Below are positions 33,993-43,035 of a stretch of DNA of 64,000 bases, piece by piece. The stretch spans positions 930,001 to 994,000 of the forward strand of contig NZ_BPFJ01000001.1 of NCBI RefSeq assembly GCF_019972115.1. Reading direction: 5' to 3'. A model generated the notes under the pieces. The model did not search any database and had not been told where the DNA came from. It worked only from the letters and a program-made list of their open reading frames with translations. The stretch's first letter is position 1. Every line of letters starts with the position of its first letter. The position numbers and the translations under genes were made by a program. Source of the DNA: Sulfurovum sp. TSL6. GTDB taxonomy: Bacteria; Campylobacterota; Campylobacteria; Campylobacterales; Sulfurovaceae.

Positions 33993-35632
33993 CAATTCTC
34001 GTCCTCAACACTCTTTGGATGACTTTCAAACTTAATAAACTTACGGGCTAGATATGGAGCAAAAACATACGCAACAAAGAGTGAAATAGCAAGTGCAACC
34101 GGTACATTCAGAGGAATAGGCTTCATAAATTGTCCCATCATACCTCCAACAAATCCCATAGGGATCATCGTAAGCATAATAGCGATAGTTGCAATGTTTG
34201 TTGAAGGACCTATCTCATCAGTTGATTGGATGATGATCTCATCAAATTCAAGTTCTTCAGATTCTTTAAGATGCAGTCTTCTATGTATGTTCTCAATCAC
34301 AATGATCGCATCATCAACGATCAGTCCCAAACTCAGGAGGAATGCAAACAGGGTGATACGATTGATCGTCTGATCGGTCATTAATGCAATAAAAAGTGTG
34401 GTCGCAAGTATCATAGGTACGGCAATGGTCACAACCAATGATTCTCTCCAACCAAGGAAAGGTACCAGGATCAATGCAATAATAAGTATAGTGATCTCTA
34501 AGTGATGTACAAGTTCATTGACCGCTTCATTCGCCCGTGTACCATAATTACGTGTCACTATAAACCCAACGCCATGGTTCAACAACTTTTCTTTATTCTT
34601 TTGTATCTCCTCTATCGCTCTTTGTGCTATATTTACGGCGTTGGTTCCTTTCAGTTTAGCTATGGTCATAGTGATCTGGTCCCCAGCATCACGAAATAGA
34701 ATCGGTCCAGGTTCTTCTTTATCCTCACCAGAGGCATCTTCTTCTCCTGGCGTATATTCCTGGTAAGTAATGGAAGCTGAATCATAATTTTGGATATCGT
34801 AGTTATATTCCACTTTGGCAATATTTTTCAGATAAATAGGTGATCCTCTATACTGGGCAATGATTAATTCATTAAGATCTTCCACATTATCCAAGGCATT
34901 TTGCACACCAAAGACGATAAGCTTGCCTTCTGAAGTTCTTGTGTCTATCTCCGGTGCATTCGTGGAAATAGACCTGACAGATTGTGTCACCTGCCCTAAA
35001 GAGATGTTATAAGCAGAGAGTTTATGCAAGTCTATCAAGATATTGAACTGTGGTTTCTTCACACCTTTGAGTGTGGTTTTTGCTACATTATCAAGAGCAT
35101 TAATATCTTGTTGAAGCTCACGTATGATCTTATAAAGATTGATCGTATCGATCTCTTTATTGCCTGCTTTATAAAATGCTACGGTAAGTATAGGGATATC
35201 GATATCGATGTCAAAAGGTTTGACCAACGGAGGCATGGTACCTTTGGGAAGTTGATCCATGTTTTGCATGACTTTATCATAAAGTTTGAGGTTGGATTCT
35301 TCCCTGTTTTGACCGATAAAATACTGTACGTTGATCATACCAACATTATTCATCGCAGTACCGTAAACATGTTCTACACCTTTAATCTCACGTATACGTC
35401 TTTCAAGAGGTTTGATGATAACATTGGTGATCTCACTAGGTGTAGCCCCAGGTATAGCAACGATGATAGAACCACCGCTCACTTCTATCTGAGGATCTTC
35501 TTCCCTAGGCATGATCTGCAAAGAGAGAAACCCCAAAAGTAAAATAGCAACAGCTAATACAGGGGTAAGAGGATTACTTAAAAATCCTTTTGCAAGATGT
35601 CCGGCAATATTATTTATTTTATACACTTCCAT
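33992..35632 (-). CDS. RND permease, N-terminal half
   Basis: The product is 546 residues with TM1 (about 18-37), the signature IMPREEDPQIEV, a porter domain and TM2-TM6. The proton-relay acidic pair is in GLIVDDAIIVIENI of TM4. It stops after TM6 at KFIKFESHPKSVEDEN, exactly where a full-length relative would continue into TM7. The downstream gene supplies the remainder, so two polypeptides probably make one protomer. The family exports drugs, metals or lipids. No TolC or membrane fusion partner is encoded nearby. Confidence 0.9.
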   Translation of the reverse strand: MEVYKINNIAGHLAKGFLSNPLTPVLAVAILLLGFLSLQIMPREEDPQIEVSGGSIIVAIPGATPSEITNVIIKPLERRIREIKGVEHVYGTAMNNVGMINVQYFIGQNREESNLKLYDKVMQNMDQLPKGTMPPLVKPFDIDIDIPILTVAFYKAGNKEIDTINLYKIIRELQQDINALDNVAKTTLKGVKKPQFNILIDLHKLSAYNISLGQVTQSVRSISTNAPEIDTRTSEGKLIVFGVQNALDNVEDLNELIIAQYRGSPIYLKNIAKVEYNYDIQNYDSASITYQEYTPGEEDASGEDKEEPGPILFRDAGDQITMTIAKLKGTNAVNIAQRAIEEIQKNKEKLLNHGVGFIVTRNYGTRANEAVNELVHHLEITILIIALILVPFLGWRESLVVTIAVPMILATTLFIALMTDQTINRITLFAFLLSLGLIVDDAIIVIENIHRRLHLKESEELEFDEIIIQSTDEIGPSTNIATIAIMLTMIPMGFVGGMMGQFMKPIPLNVPVALAISLFVAYVFAPYLARKFIKFESHPKSVEDEN

Positions 35633-35702
35633 ATATAAAGTATATCAGTTCTACGCATAAATATAAGTAGTATTAATCAAATTAGTTATGATTAATCAAT
35701 GT

Positions 35703-36617
35703 TTAATTCATAATTATTTCTTTTAGAGTCACTTTAACATTTTCCCCTAAGGCATTTACATTATAACCACCTTCTAAAAAAAATACAAAAGGAACATCTG
35801 CACTATCCAATATGAGCCTGACTATGCGTCTTATACCTTCAGTCGTGATGTTAAGCTGTGCCAAAGGATCACTTTCATGCAGATCATACCCTGCTGAAAC
35901 TAAAATGACGTCAGGGTTAAAGCCTTTGACAAAGGTAGGCAGATCATTTTCATAGATATCGAGTAATTCGATGTCAGTGCTTCCTGCCATCACTGGAAAG
36001 TTCGCAGTATATCCACTGCCTTTACCCTCACCTATATCTGATTTGGCACCTGTACCAGGAAATATATAAGCCTGGTGTGAAGAAAAATAAAATACTGAAT
36101 CATCATCATAAAAAATTTCTTGTGTTCCATTGCCATGATGCACGTCGAAATCTATGATCATCACTTTTTCATACCCTATACTCTGTGCATATCGTGCAGT
36201 TATAGCGATGTTATTGAAAAGGCAAAACCCCATGGCTTGTTCTGGTCTGGCATGATGTCCAGGAGGTCTTACGGCACAAAAAGCCCGTTCGAATTCTCCA
36301 GATCTTATACCATCCAACGCCACAACTCCTGCCCCTGCAGCCATTCTTGCTGCATCAAAAGAATCACTACTGCAAACAGTATCAGAATCTATACTTCCAC
36401 CATATGCACATATATGCTTTATATTTTCGATGTGATCAGCAGAATGTACAAGTTCCAGCATATCTTCTGAAGTACTTATAGGAGATTTTAATACCAATGA
36501 TGGATGCAATGGTTCAATGGCCTTATTAATAGCCTTCAGACGCTCTGGAGACTCGGGATGCATTGCACCCGTATTATGCTGTAGATAGATATCATCAGTT
36601 ATATATGCTACTTTCAT
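35703..36617 (-). CDS. Histone-deacetylase-family hydrolase
   Basis: The product is 304 residues, an arginase/deacetylase fold. The catalytic His pair is in RPPGHHARPEQAMGFCLFNN (about 114-133), and zinc ligands are in IDFDVHHGNGTQ (about 155-166) and SAGYDLHESDPLA (about 242-254), with FFLEGGYN near the end. Bacterial members deacetylate polyamines, acetoin-related or other amides. A role in acetylpolyamine use is possible. It is convergent with nothing and lies upstream of the RND halves on the same strand, 70 bases apart. Confidence 0.9.
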   Translation of the reverse strand: MKVAYITDDIYLQHNTGAMHPESPERLKAINKAIEPLHPSLVLKSPISTSEDMLELVHSADHIENIKHICAYGGSIDSDTVCSSDSFDAARMAAGAGVVALDGIRSGEFERAFCAVRPPGHHARPEQAMGFCLFNNIAITARYAQSIGYEKVMIIDFDVHHGNGTQEIFYDDDSVFYFSSHQAYIFPGTGAKSDIGEGKGSGYTANFPVMAGSTDIELLDIYENDLPTFVKGFNPDVILVSAGYDLHESDPLAQLNITTEGIRRIVRLILDSADVPFVFFLEGGYNVNALGENVKVTLKEIIMN

Positions 36618-36624
36618 GACACTA

Positions 36625-36909
36625 TTATACTCTATTTTTCAGTAGTGCTATCTCCTCTTTTAATGTTTCTATCTCTTTTTTAAGTCTTGCATTCTCTTTC
36701 TTTAAGCTATAGGGTTCTTTATTTTCTTCTTGAACGATAGAATTTTTTACCTTTTTCTCAACATCATCATCTAGTAAAATATAGACGACATCTTTACCGT
36801 TTTCTACTACTGTCTCTGTTGGAACTTGACCTGATTTGGTCATTTTCACCACATTGAATATACTTAATTTATGTTTTGCCGCATATGCTTTAATACTTAA
36901 TTTTTTCAT
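36625..36909 (-). CDS. Small coiled-coil protein with a possible helix-turn-helix
   Basis: From the ATG at 36909 (94 residues; GAGG 6 bases upstream, with another ATG one codon earlier) the N-terminal half reads KLSIKAYAAKHKLSIFNVVKM, which looks like a degenerate helix-turn-helix of the MerR/excisionase type. The C-terminal half (about 60-94) is a regular coiled coil of Leu, Lys and Glu heptads. It is predicted to be a small DNA-associated or scaffold protein. It precedes the deacetylase gene by 8 bases and is divergent from the first SYLF gene. Confidence 0.65.
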   Translation of the reverse strand: MKKLSIKAYAAKHKLSIFNVVKMTKSGQVPTETVVENGKDVVYILLDDDVEKKVKNSIVQEENKEPYSLKKENARLKKEIETLKEEIALLKNRV

Positions 36910-36942
36910 CATGATCCTCACAATTTATTTACTTTACTAAGA

Positions 36943-36948
36943 TATAAT
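36943..36948 (+). promoter_or_regulatory. -10 box of the first SYLF gene
   Basis: TATAAT in the context AAGATATAATAGG lies 26 bases before the ATG at 36975; AAGGA at 36963 is the ribosome site. Confidence 0.6.
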
Positions 36949-36974
36949 AGGACAAATTTCATAAGGATTACCAC

Positions 36975-37526
36975 ATGTACATTAAAAAATTAAACCCAAT
37001 GATGCTATTACTTCTCATCTCTCTTTCTTTTACTCAATTTTCATTTGCAAAACCAGCTGTCCAACTCAATGCAGATGTTGATGCAGCCATCAAAAAATTT
37101 GAAAAAGAAGTGGTAGGGGGACCAGAATTTCTTTCAAAAGTCAAAGGTTATCTTGTCTTTCCTTCTGTCATAAAAGGTGGATTTATCTTTGGAGGTGAGT
37201 ATGGAGAAGGTGCCCTACGCGTAAATGGGACTACAAGACACTTTTATAGTATGACATCCGCTTCCATAGGATACCAAGCAGGTGTGCAAGAGCACTCGGT
37301 CCTCATTGCCTTCCTTTCAGAAGCCTCTTTAAACAATTTTATTCAAAGTAACGGATGGGAAGCCGGTGTAGATGGTGCTATCACTGTGGCAGACTGGGGT
37401 AAAAATAAAGATATCTCCTCTATCAGTTATGAAAAACCTATTGTTGCATTTATCTACGGTGCAGAAGGCTTAATGTTAGGTGTCAGTATAGAAGGTACAA
37501 AATTCCAAAGAATCATACCTAATTAA
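36975..37526 (+). CDS. Secreted SYLF/YSC84 lipid-binding protein, copy 1
   Basis: The product is 183 residues. The signal peptide (about 1-25, ending SFA) precedes a SYLF domain: KVKGYLVFPSVIKGGFIFGGEYGEGALRV, then SMTSASIGYQAGVQEHSVLIAF and a C-terminal AEGLMLGVSIEGTKFQRI. SYLF proteins bind membranes or phosphoinositides in eukaryotes. Bacterial secreted copies are of unknown function. This copy is the most divergent of three in tandem and is separated from the next by a hairpin. Confidence 0.9.
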   Translation: MYIKKLNPMMLLLLISLSFTQFSFAKPAVQLNADVDAAIKKFEKEVVGGPEFLSKVKGYLVFPSVIKGGFIFGGEYGEGALRVNGTTRHFYSMTSASIGYQAGVQEHSVLIAFLSEASLNNFIQSNGWEAGVDGAITVADWGKNKDISSISYEKPIVAFIYGAEGLMLGVSIEGTKFQRIIPN

Positions 37527-37542
37527 ATTTTTATTTCATTCT

Positions 37543-37568
37543 TTTGATGGAGATACTCCTCCATCAAA
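37543..37568 (+). terminator. Hairpin between SYLF copies 1 and 2
   Basis: TTTGATGGAG and CTCCATCAAA form a perfect 10-bp stem 17 bases after the first SYLF stop codon. A long T-rich stretch follows. It separates the first copy from the second, which has its own TATAAT-like promoter near 37680. Confidence 0.6.
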
Positions 37569-37712
37569 CATACTTGCATTCTCTTATCCATACATTTTAA
37601 ATTCTTCTCATTACCTTCTTTATATGCCTGTTTCTTTTTTATACATTCGTTCTACTTACTTTAATTATCTTTTGTGTTATAATAATATAATACCAATAAA
37701 TAAGGACAAGTG

Positions 37713-38267
37713 ATGAAAATATTGAAGTATATACCTATGTTATTTGTAATACTTTTAGCATTTACAACTACCTCTATGGCGACACTAAATTCTAAAAGTG
37801 AAATTGACAGGGATGCAAATGATGCACTCAGAACATTTTATAAAGAAGTCAAAGGTTCCAAAAAATATTTGGAACATGCGAAGGCTTACCTTGTCATCCC
37901 GGACATTAAAGAAGTAGGATTTTTTGTGGGTGGGAAATATGGTGAAGGTGCACTGCGTGTAGGTAACTCCACTAAAGCATATTACAGTATCACCTCTGCC
38001 TCTGTTGGTTTCCAAATGGGAGCACAAATGTATAATATGATCATCGCTTTTACTTCTGATGCTGCACTTAATAAATTCCTTCTATTAGACGAAGATGAAT
38101 GGGAAACAGATGTAGATGGTAAAATAGCTATCGCAGAGTGGAACTCTAAAGAAGAGCTTGATGATGTTGATTATGATGATGATATGGTTGCTTTTATCTA
38201 TGATTCAAAAGGAATGATGGGTAGCTTTACAATGGAAGGTACCAAATTTGAAAGAATCAAACCCTAA
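37713..38267 (+). CDS. Secreted SYLF/YSC84 lipid-binding protein, copy 2
   Basis: From the ATG at 37713 (AAGGAC 5 bases upstream; a GTG one codon earlier is less likely) the product is 184 residues. The signal peptide ends SMA near 23. The core GFFVGGKYGEGALRVGNSTKAYYSITSASVGFQ is shared with copy 3. An acidic loop, DVDYDDDM, precedes the conserved KGMMGSFTMEGTKFERI end. It is followed 26 bases later by copy 3, with which it is probably co-transcribed. Confidence 0.9.
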   Translation: MKILKYIPMLFVILLAFTTTSMATLNSKSEIDRDANDALRTFYKEVKGSKKYLEHAKAYLVIPDIKEVGFFVGGKYGEGALRVGNSTKAYYSITSASVGFQMGAQMYNMIIAFTSDAALNKFLLLDEDEWETDVDGKIAIAEWNSKEELDDVDYDDDMVAFIYDSKGMMGSFTMEGTKFERIKP

Positions 38268-38293
38268 TGAAAACTACACCTGAAGGACAAATA

Positions 38294-38851
38294 ATGAAAC
38301 TATTGAAAACTCTACCCCTTGTATTGGCTATGCTTCTGGCATTGACTGCTAACTCTATGGCTTTAGATGACACAGCTGAAGAAATTGATAATGATGCGAA
38401 TGAAGCACTCATAGTGTTCTATAAAGAAGTAAATGGCGGTAAAAAGTTTTTAGACAATGCAAAAGGCTACGTCGTATTTCCTGAGGTAACCGAAGGAGGA
38501 TTTTTTCTTGGCGGTAAATATGGCGAAGGAGCACTGCGTGTAAATGGTGTGACTGAAGGGTACTACAGTATTACATCTGCATCGATGGGAATGCAAATGG
38601 GGGTGCAACAATATTCTTTGATCATAGCCTTTACATCAGATCAGGCACTCAAAACTTTTATGCGGGATGATGATTGGGAAACTGAAATTGATATAAATGT
38701 CGCTATGGCTGAATATAATGCTGAAGAAGAAGCAGATGATGTTGACTTTGGTTCCAATATGGTTGGATTTGTATTTGATTCTAAGGGGATGATGGGTAAC
38801 TTTTCATTTGAAGGTACTAAATTTGAAAGAATAACACCTGATAAAGACTAG
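38294..38851 (+). CDS. Secreted SYLF/YSC84 lipid-binding protein, copy 3
   Basis: From the ATG at 38294 (GAAGGAC ribosome site identical in layout to copy 2; an in-frame upstream ATG lies directly after the copy 2 stop) the product is 185 residues. The signal peptide ends SMA. The SYLF core GGFFLGGKYGEGALRVNG and the ending GMMGNFSFEGTKFERI are nearly the same as in copy 2, so this pair is a recent duplication that includes the translation start region. It is convergent with the radical SAM gene, with a 4-base overlap of stop regions. Confidence 0.9.
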   Translation: MKLLKTLPLVLAMLLALTANSMALDDTAEEIDNDANEALIVFYKEVNGGKKFLDNAKGYVVFPEVTEGGFFLGGKYGEGALRVNGVTEGYYSITSASMGMQMGVQQYSLIIAFTSDQALKTFMRDDDWETEIDINVAMAEYNAEEEADDVDFGSNMVGFVFDSKGMMGNFSFEGTKFERITPDKD

Positions 38852-39717
38852 TGGTTAAAACGATCTTTATAAGAACACTTCTGGCAGAGCTCTTCCACCG
38901 CTTTGCCTTCTTTGAAACCCTCTAACATATTTACCGCACGTTTTGAAGTTAAAATTTCATACAGCGTATTTTTATGCAAGTCTCCAAGTTCTATGATCCC
39001 ATCACAATCCAAACAACAGGGTACCACTTTCCCACTGGCCAGGATAGCCACATGTGATTGTAAGCCCTGGCATGTGCCATGACCGTATACTTTATTGTTT
39101 AAAGAGGGCCATTCAAAGTAGTTGTCAAAATGTACAAGGATTTTAGAGGCTAGACGCAGTGACTTCGGTTTCTCTTCATAAATAGTGTGTAGATCAAGCT
39201 GGGTATCAAAAGCAGACGCAAGTTTTTCAAAGAGTGTTTCATTAAATGTTCGTTCACTCATCATCTCATCTAAATTCCATACACGCAAATTAATAAAAAG
39301 GTCTTCTTTCCTGTTCAGCTTAGCTTCACATAACGCAAGTACGGGATTCATGTACTGTTCAAATGTAATAGAAGTATCATTTTTATTGTAACTATTGAGT
39401 GAAATGTTGATCTGTTTGACACAAGGATGGAAAAGTGTATCATAAGAGTGTTTCTTTAAAAAGTATCCGCTGGTTGTCAGCATCGCTTTAAGCCCATGTT
39501 TATGGATAATATCTAAATAAGCATCCAAGTTAGAGAGTGTAAGAGGATCACCTACCACATGACAAGCGATCTCTTTGGTATACGATTTGGCTTGGTTGAC
39601 CATGGATTCAAAAAAGTCCAGATCCATCTCTTTAGTGGGTAACGCTTTTGTAGGACAAAAGCTGCAGGAGAGTCCACATACATTTGTAAGCTCGATGTAA
39701 ATACGGTAAAACTTCAT
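38848..39717 (-). CDS. Radical SAM protein with SPASM-like C-terminal cysteines
   Basis: The product is 289 residues. The 4Fe-4S motif CGLSCSFC is at about 14-21, followed by a TIM-barrel-like core with the GDPL motif. The C-terminal part has CQG, CCLDC and CQKC (about 220-285), a SPASM or twitch arrangement for auxiliary clusters. SPASM enzymes usually modify peptides or proteins, but other substrates are known. It is the last gene of the minus-strand unit and starts 6 bases after a secreted cysteine-containing protein, a possible partner. Confidence 0.85.
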   Translation of the reverse strand: MKFYRIYIELTNVCGLSCSFCPTKALPTKEMDLDFFESMVNQAKSYTKEIACHVVGDPLTLSNLDAYLDIIHKHGLKAMLTTSGYFLKKHSYDTLFHPCVKQINISLNSYNKNDTSITFEQYMNPVLALCEAKLNRKEDLFINLRVWNLDEMMSERTFNETLFEKLASAFDTQLDLHTIYEEKPKSLRLASKILVHFDNYFEWPSLNNKVYGHGTCQGLQSHVAILASGKVVPCCLDCDGIIELGDLHKNTLYEILTSKRAVNMLEGFKEGKAVEELCQKCSYKDRFNH

Positions 39718-39723
39718 AGAGGG

Positions 39724-40761
39724 TTATTTCATACAGATAGAAAGGTCAGTGATATTTTTTGCACGATTCACACAGGGTATGCGAGATTGCAGATCTATAA
39801 GTTCATCTTCTATTTTATCGAGTAATATATTTTTTCGTTTCTCATCCCAAAGTATAATGTCCTCATCCTTCTCTCTTCCCATTTGAGCCTTCATTTGACT
39901 AAAATGTTCCATACATTGATTGGCTGTAAAAGGGTCTTCAACTGTCTGTAGACATTCTCGTGTTTTCATCATAGATCTTAAGAGCTTAGGTAAGAGTTTC
40001 TTTTGTCTTTTATAAATATCTTTAGAAATGTGGTTAATAAACTTTCTCCTCTCTTCATCTTTTATCTCGCTGCTACTGTAACTTTCATTCATATCACTGA
40101 GACCAAAAGCAGTTTCTTTTAACATTTTATAAAAATTTTCAGCTTTATGTACATTCTTGGTTTTAATATCATGTTTAAAAAGCGCAAACTCTTTTACAGG
40201 GAAATCAGGGACGCCACACGCTTCATTGGAAGTATTTATATCAAAAATGACTTTAGTTGCCTCTTTTACATACAAAACATCTAGTACATGGGACTCTAAC
40301 TTAAGAACAATATTTTTATAAATGCATTTTTTTATACTTGCTCCCTCCCACACATCACAAAGAACACCGGCAACAGTTTCCTCTCCTGTTTTAGTAAAAG
40401 AAGCTGTTTCATCATGACCATGGATATCATAAGAGCTTTTTTTACGTTCCAATAGGTGTTCTTTTGTATAATCAGCAGTGATGACTGTATCTTTTGTATG
40501 TTTTTCCAATCTCTTTACATGCTGTTTATGTTTTATGGCGCCCGTAGTCAATACTACTCCGCTCTCTTCTTCCAGCTTCACTTTACCCCAGTCCTTAAAA
40601 CGCAATTTTGCCTTACCTTTTATACTGAGATTTGTTTCAGGGGTCAATTGTGTTCCGCCACTGATCTCATAAAGAACCATACCTGATTCTACTTCAAATG
40701 GATGTGTTGTCACTTCTGCTTGCAGAAATGTAACCCCTCCAATGAATAAAATCTTTTTCAT
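39724..40761 (-). CDS. Secreted protein of unknown function with seven cysteines
   Basis: From the ATG at 40761 the product is 345 residues. It starts with a signal peptide (MKKILFIGGVTFLQA), while earlier ATGs add an unlikely N-terminal extension. The mature part has a beta-rich N-terminal half (about 20-170) and a charged helical C-terminal half. It holds seven Cys, several near the C terminus (RECLQ, NQCME, IPCVN, SICMK). I recognise no family. It lies between an outer-membrane DUF1302 gene and a radical SAM gene, so a periplasmic role in the same pathway is likely. Confidence 0.75.
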   Translation of the reverse strand: MKKILFIGGVTFLQAEVTTHPFEVESGMVLYEISGGTQLTPETNLSIKGKAKLRFKDWGKVKLEEESGVVLTTGAIKHKQHVKRLEKHTKDTVITADYTKEHLLERKKSSYDIHGHDETASFTKTGEETVAGVLCDVWEGASIKKCIYKNIVLKLESHVLDVLYVKEATKVIFDINTSNEACGVPDFPVKEFALFKHDIKTKNVHKAENFYKMLKETAFGLSDMNESYSSSEIKDEERRKFINHISKDIYKRQKKLLPKLLRSMMKTRECLQTVEDPFTANQCMEHFSQMKAQMGREKDEDIILWDEKRKNILLDKIEDELIDLQSRIPCVNRAKNITDLSICMK

Positions 40762-40828
40762 ATGATGCCCAATAGACATAAGCTTCCTTATCTGCAGATG
40801 ATACATTAATGAGAGTATTGTAACATAA

Positions 40829-42220
40829 TTAAAAACTATAAGAGATATCTACAAACAACATGTCGTTATCTTTAATAGCATCAAAACTTAAAGTCCCACC
40901 TATATAATCTACAGCTCCGATATTCGTATTGATCCCCTCACCTAGTTCATACTTTATCCAAGCCCTCTGAAAACCACCTTCATCAAATTTTTCACCGTTC
41001 ATAAATATAAGATAATTTGCCGTCAGTGTTGCATGCATAAAGTCAGAGCTTATACGAAATGCATGTTGATAACTATGTTTATTTAATGGATTGAGTTCTT
41101 TCATAACTCTTTGATCATACTCACCGATATCTTTATGCACCAAATCATAGGAGATCATTGTATCGGCTATACCTTTATATTCAAACCCCAAAAGCAAGTC
41201 TCTTCTAGTGAATTCCTCCTCACCTGTTGTTGAATATTTGAGTCCATCAAAATATGCGAATTCTGTTTTTAATAACCAAGATCCATGAAGTACATTCAAT
41301 GCCGTACCAAACATATTGATTTTATCATGTTCTATGATGCTTGTTTGACCAGAGGAGACAATATATCCTTCATCATCACGTATGCGTGCTGCATAAAAAT
41401 TGATGTCCCAGCCTGTAAATTCACCACCTACAGAAAGTGCATAGCTTACATCAGAGTATTCTTTATCATCAGGAGCGGGTAATGGTGCAGGATAAAAAAC
41501 CGAGCCAAAAGGCGGTCTCTTAGTAAAACGTTGTTCCAGTATCGCAATGGGTGTTACTCGCCAATCTCCTATGAAATAGTCAAATTTCGCCATACTTACA
41601 GGTAGACGCAGGTTTTCTATATCTACCATACCTGGTCGACGGTTATCCAAGGGGTTAAGTATATCTGTTACCCGTATAGTATCACTTCTCCCCCATACAA
41701 CAACCTGACGCCCTAGTTTCATGTCAAAATTATCTGTAATGGTTCCTTGAATGTAGGCATCAAAAAGCTCTACTTCACTTCTAAGTTCATTTAACTCGTC
41801 TTGTGAGAACTTATCACTTCCCCGAATGTCATACATAGCATCATAATAGGCTTTAGCATTCGTTTTAAATTTAAAACCATTTTCAAACTTATGTTCATAA
41901 TCCAACTGAAATGAACTTTTGAAAGATGAGATATTGTCATGAGGTTTATCCGTATAGAGTGAATATACTGCTTGTTGCGTTAATTTTCCGGTAACTCCTG
42001 GCAATGAATATGTCGTATCTTCTACTTCCATCTCAATACCTGCGGTGGAAGTATCATCAAAACCATCTAGTAATGCATCTTCATCTGTATTTTCTTTTTC
42101 ATCCATACTGTCAAAAGGAGTATCATCAAAACCACTTAATGCTTCATCCAGCTCATTTGCGTGACCTCCAAGGCTCAATAGGACTATGGCTGTAAATACT
42201 GAAAAACGTATGCTATACAA
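40829..42220 (-). CDS. DUF1302-type outer membrane beta-barrel protein
   Basis: The product is 463 residues. It begins at a TTG preceded by AAGGGG; the preceding gene's stop abuts it. A signal peptide (about 1-21) is followed by an acidic segment with two GFDDT repeats (about 25-60), then a beta-barrel with the DUF1302 stretch DAYIQGTITDNFDMKLGRQVVVWGRSD and a terminal aromatic residue (SYSF). In other bacteria DUF1302 proteins are encoded with LolA-like and RND genes, as here. A channel or receptor for hydrophobic compounds at the outer membrane is inferred. Confidence 0.85.
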   Translation of the reverse strand: MYSIRFSVFTAIVLLSLGGHANELDEALSGFDDTPFDSMDEKENTDEDALLDGFDDTSTAGIEMEVEDTTYSLPGVTGKLTQQAVYSLYTDKPHDNISSFKSSFQLDYEHKFENGFKFKTNAKAYYDAMYDIRGSDKFSQDELNELRSEVELFDAYIQGTITDNFDMKLGRQVVVWGRSDTIRVTDILNPLDNRRPGMVDIENLRLPVSMAKFDYFIGDWRVTPIAILEQRFTKRPPFGSVFYPAPLPAPDDKEYSDVSYALSVGGEFTGWDINFYAARIRDDEGYIVSSGQTSIIEHDKINMFGTALNVLHGSWLLKTEFAYFDGLKYSTTGEEEFTRRDLLLGFEYKGIADTMISYDLVHKDIGEYDQRVMKELNPLNKHSYQHAFRISSDFMHATLTANYLIFMNGEKFDEGGFQRAWIKYELGEGINTNIGAVDYIGGTLSFDAIKDNDMLFVDISYSF

Positions 42221-43021
42221 CTACAGCCCCTTCTCTAGTCTACGCGTGGTAAACATATTGTCATCAATGGCCCTATTGAGTTTTATGTTAGAAAACTTCA
42301 AGAGGGTTTTGTGTAGAGTACTTTTACCTTTTTTTGTTGTCATCGTCATCTCATCAATAAGCCAAACTCCACCTTGTTTATGAAGTTTCTTAACATCCAG
42401 ATATTTTTTCCTGTTATTTTTCATAAACCCGATAGAACGAACCACTACATAATTATCCTGTCTTACAAGTGCTATACTTTTTGTATATCCTGACTCTTTC
42501 ACTACTTCAGATGTACGAGGTATGGCTTGTATCATCCATGCCTTGTTTCCTCTTACCTTTGTCTCTTTGAGTAATTTAAAATCATAATCTTCCAAATCTC
42601 TATCAGTCATATCAAAATAGGAAAAGTCTGATCCCATAAAGCTCGAACTTTTGTCTGAAGTCGGAATACGTTTCACTTTTTTAAGCGCTGGAAGGTAAAG
42701 CCACTGGTCGTCATCTCTACTCGAATCATCATAATCATACGTCAAAAAAGCTGTGTTCTTTACATCTGCGGGACTCTTAAAAAACATGATACGGTATTCA
42801 TCTTCTCCAAAATCTTTTCCATAGGATTTGATATCTCGATCTCTTGTATTACCATTTTTATCTATAAGTACCATAAGCATATCTTGTTCCAATGTTTGAC
42901 CATCATCTCTGGCATCTACTTTTTCCATAATGGCTCTTGCTTTTGGATCATCTGCAAAAAGATTGGTTGTTAGTAGTGTAGCCCCTAATGTAAGTGCTAA
43001 TAATATTTTTTTTCCAGTCAT
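42221..43021 (-). CDS. Outer membrane lipoprotein-sorting (LolA-like) protein
   Basis: The product is 266 residues. The signal peptide (about 1-23, ending LFA) precedes a LolA/LolB-fold half-barrel with LYLPALKKVKRIPTSDKSSSFMGSDFSYFDM (about 105-135), a diagnostic stretch of the PF17131-like family. Such proteins shuttle hydrophobic molecules across the periplasm. The gene lies between the RND permease and the DUF1302 barrel, so it could bridge the two membranes. Confidence 0.88.
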   Translation of the reverse strand: MTGKKILLALTLGATLLTTNLFADDPKARAIMEKVDARDDGQTLEQDMLMVLIDKNGNTRDRDIKSYGKDFGEDEYRIMFFKSPADVKNTAFLTYDYDDSSRDDDQWLYLPALKKVKRIPTSDKSSSFMGSDFSYFDMTDRDLEDYDFKLLKETKVRGNKAWMIQAIPRTSEVVKESGYTKSIALVRQDNYVVVRSIGFMKNNRKKYLDVKKLHKQGGVWLIDEMTMTTKKGKSTLHKTLLKFSNIKLNRAIDDNMFTTRRLEKGL

Positions 43022-43035
43022 TTATTCTCCTTTGA

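Noticed and set aside
33985-34000. Frameshift or pseudogene explanation for the split RND genes
   Set aside because: Both frames are full-length on their sides, the downstream gene has a start overlapping the stop (TGATG), and the split falls at the domain boundary. A read check is still advisable.
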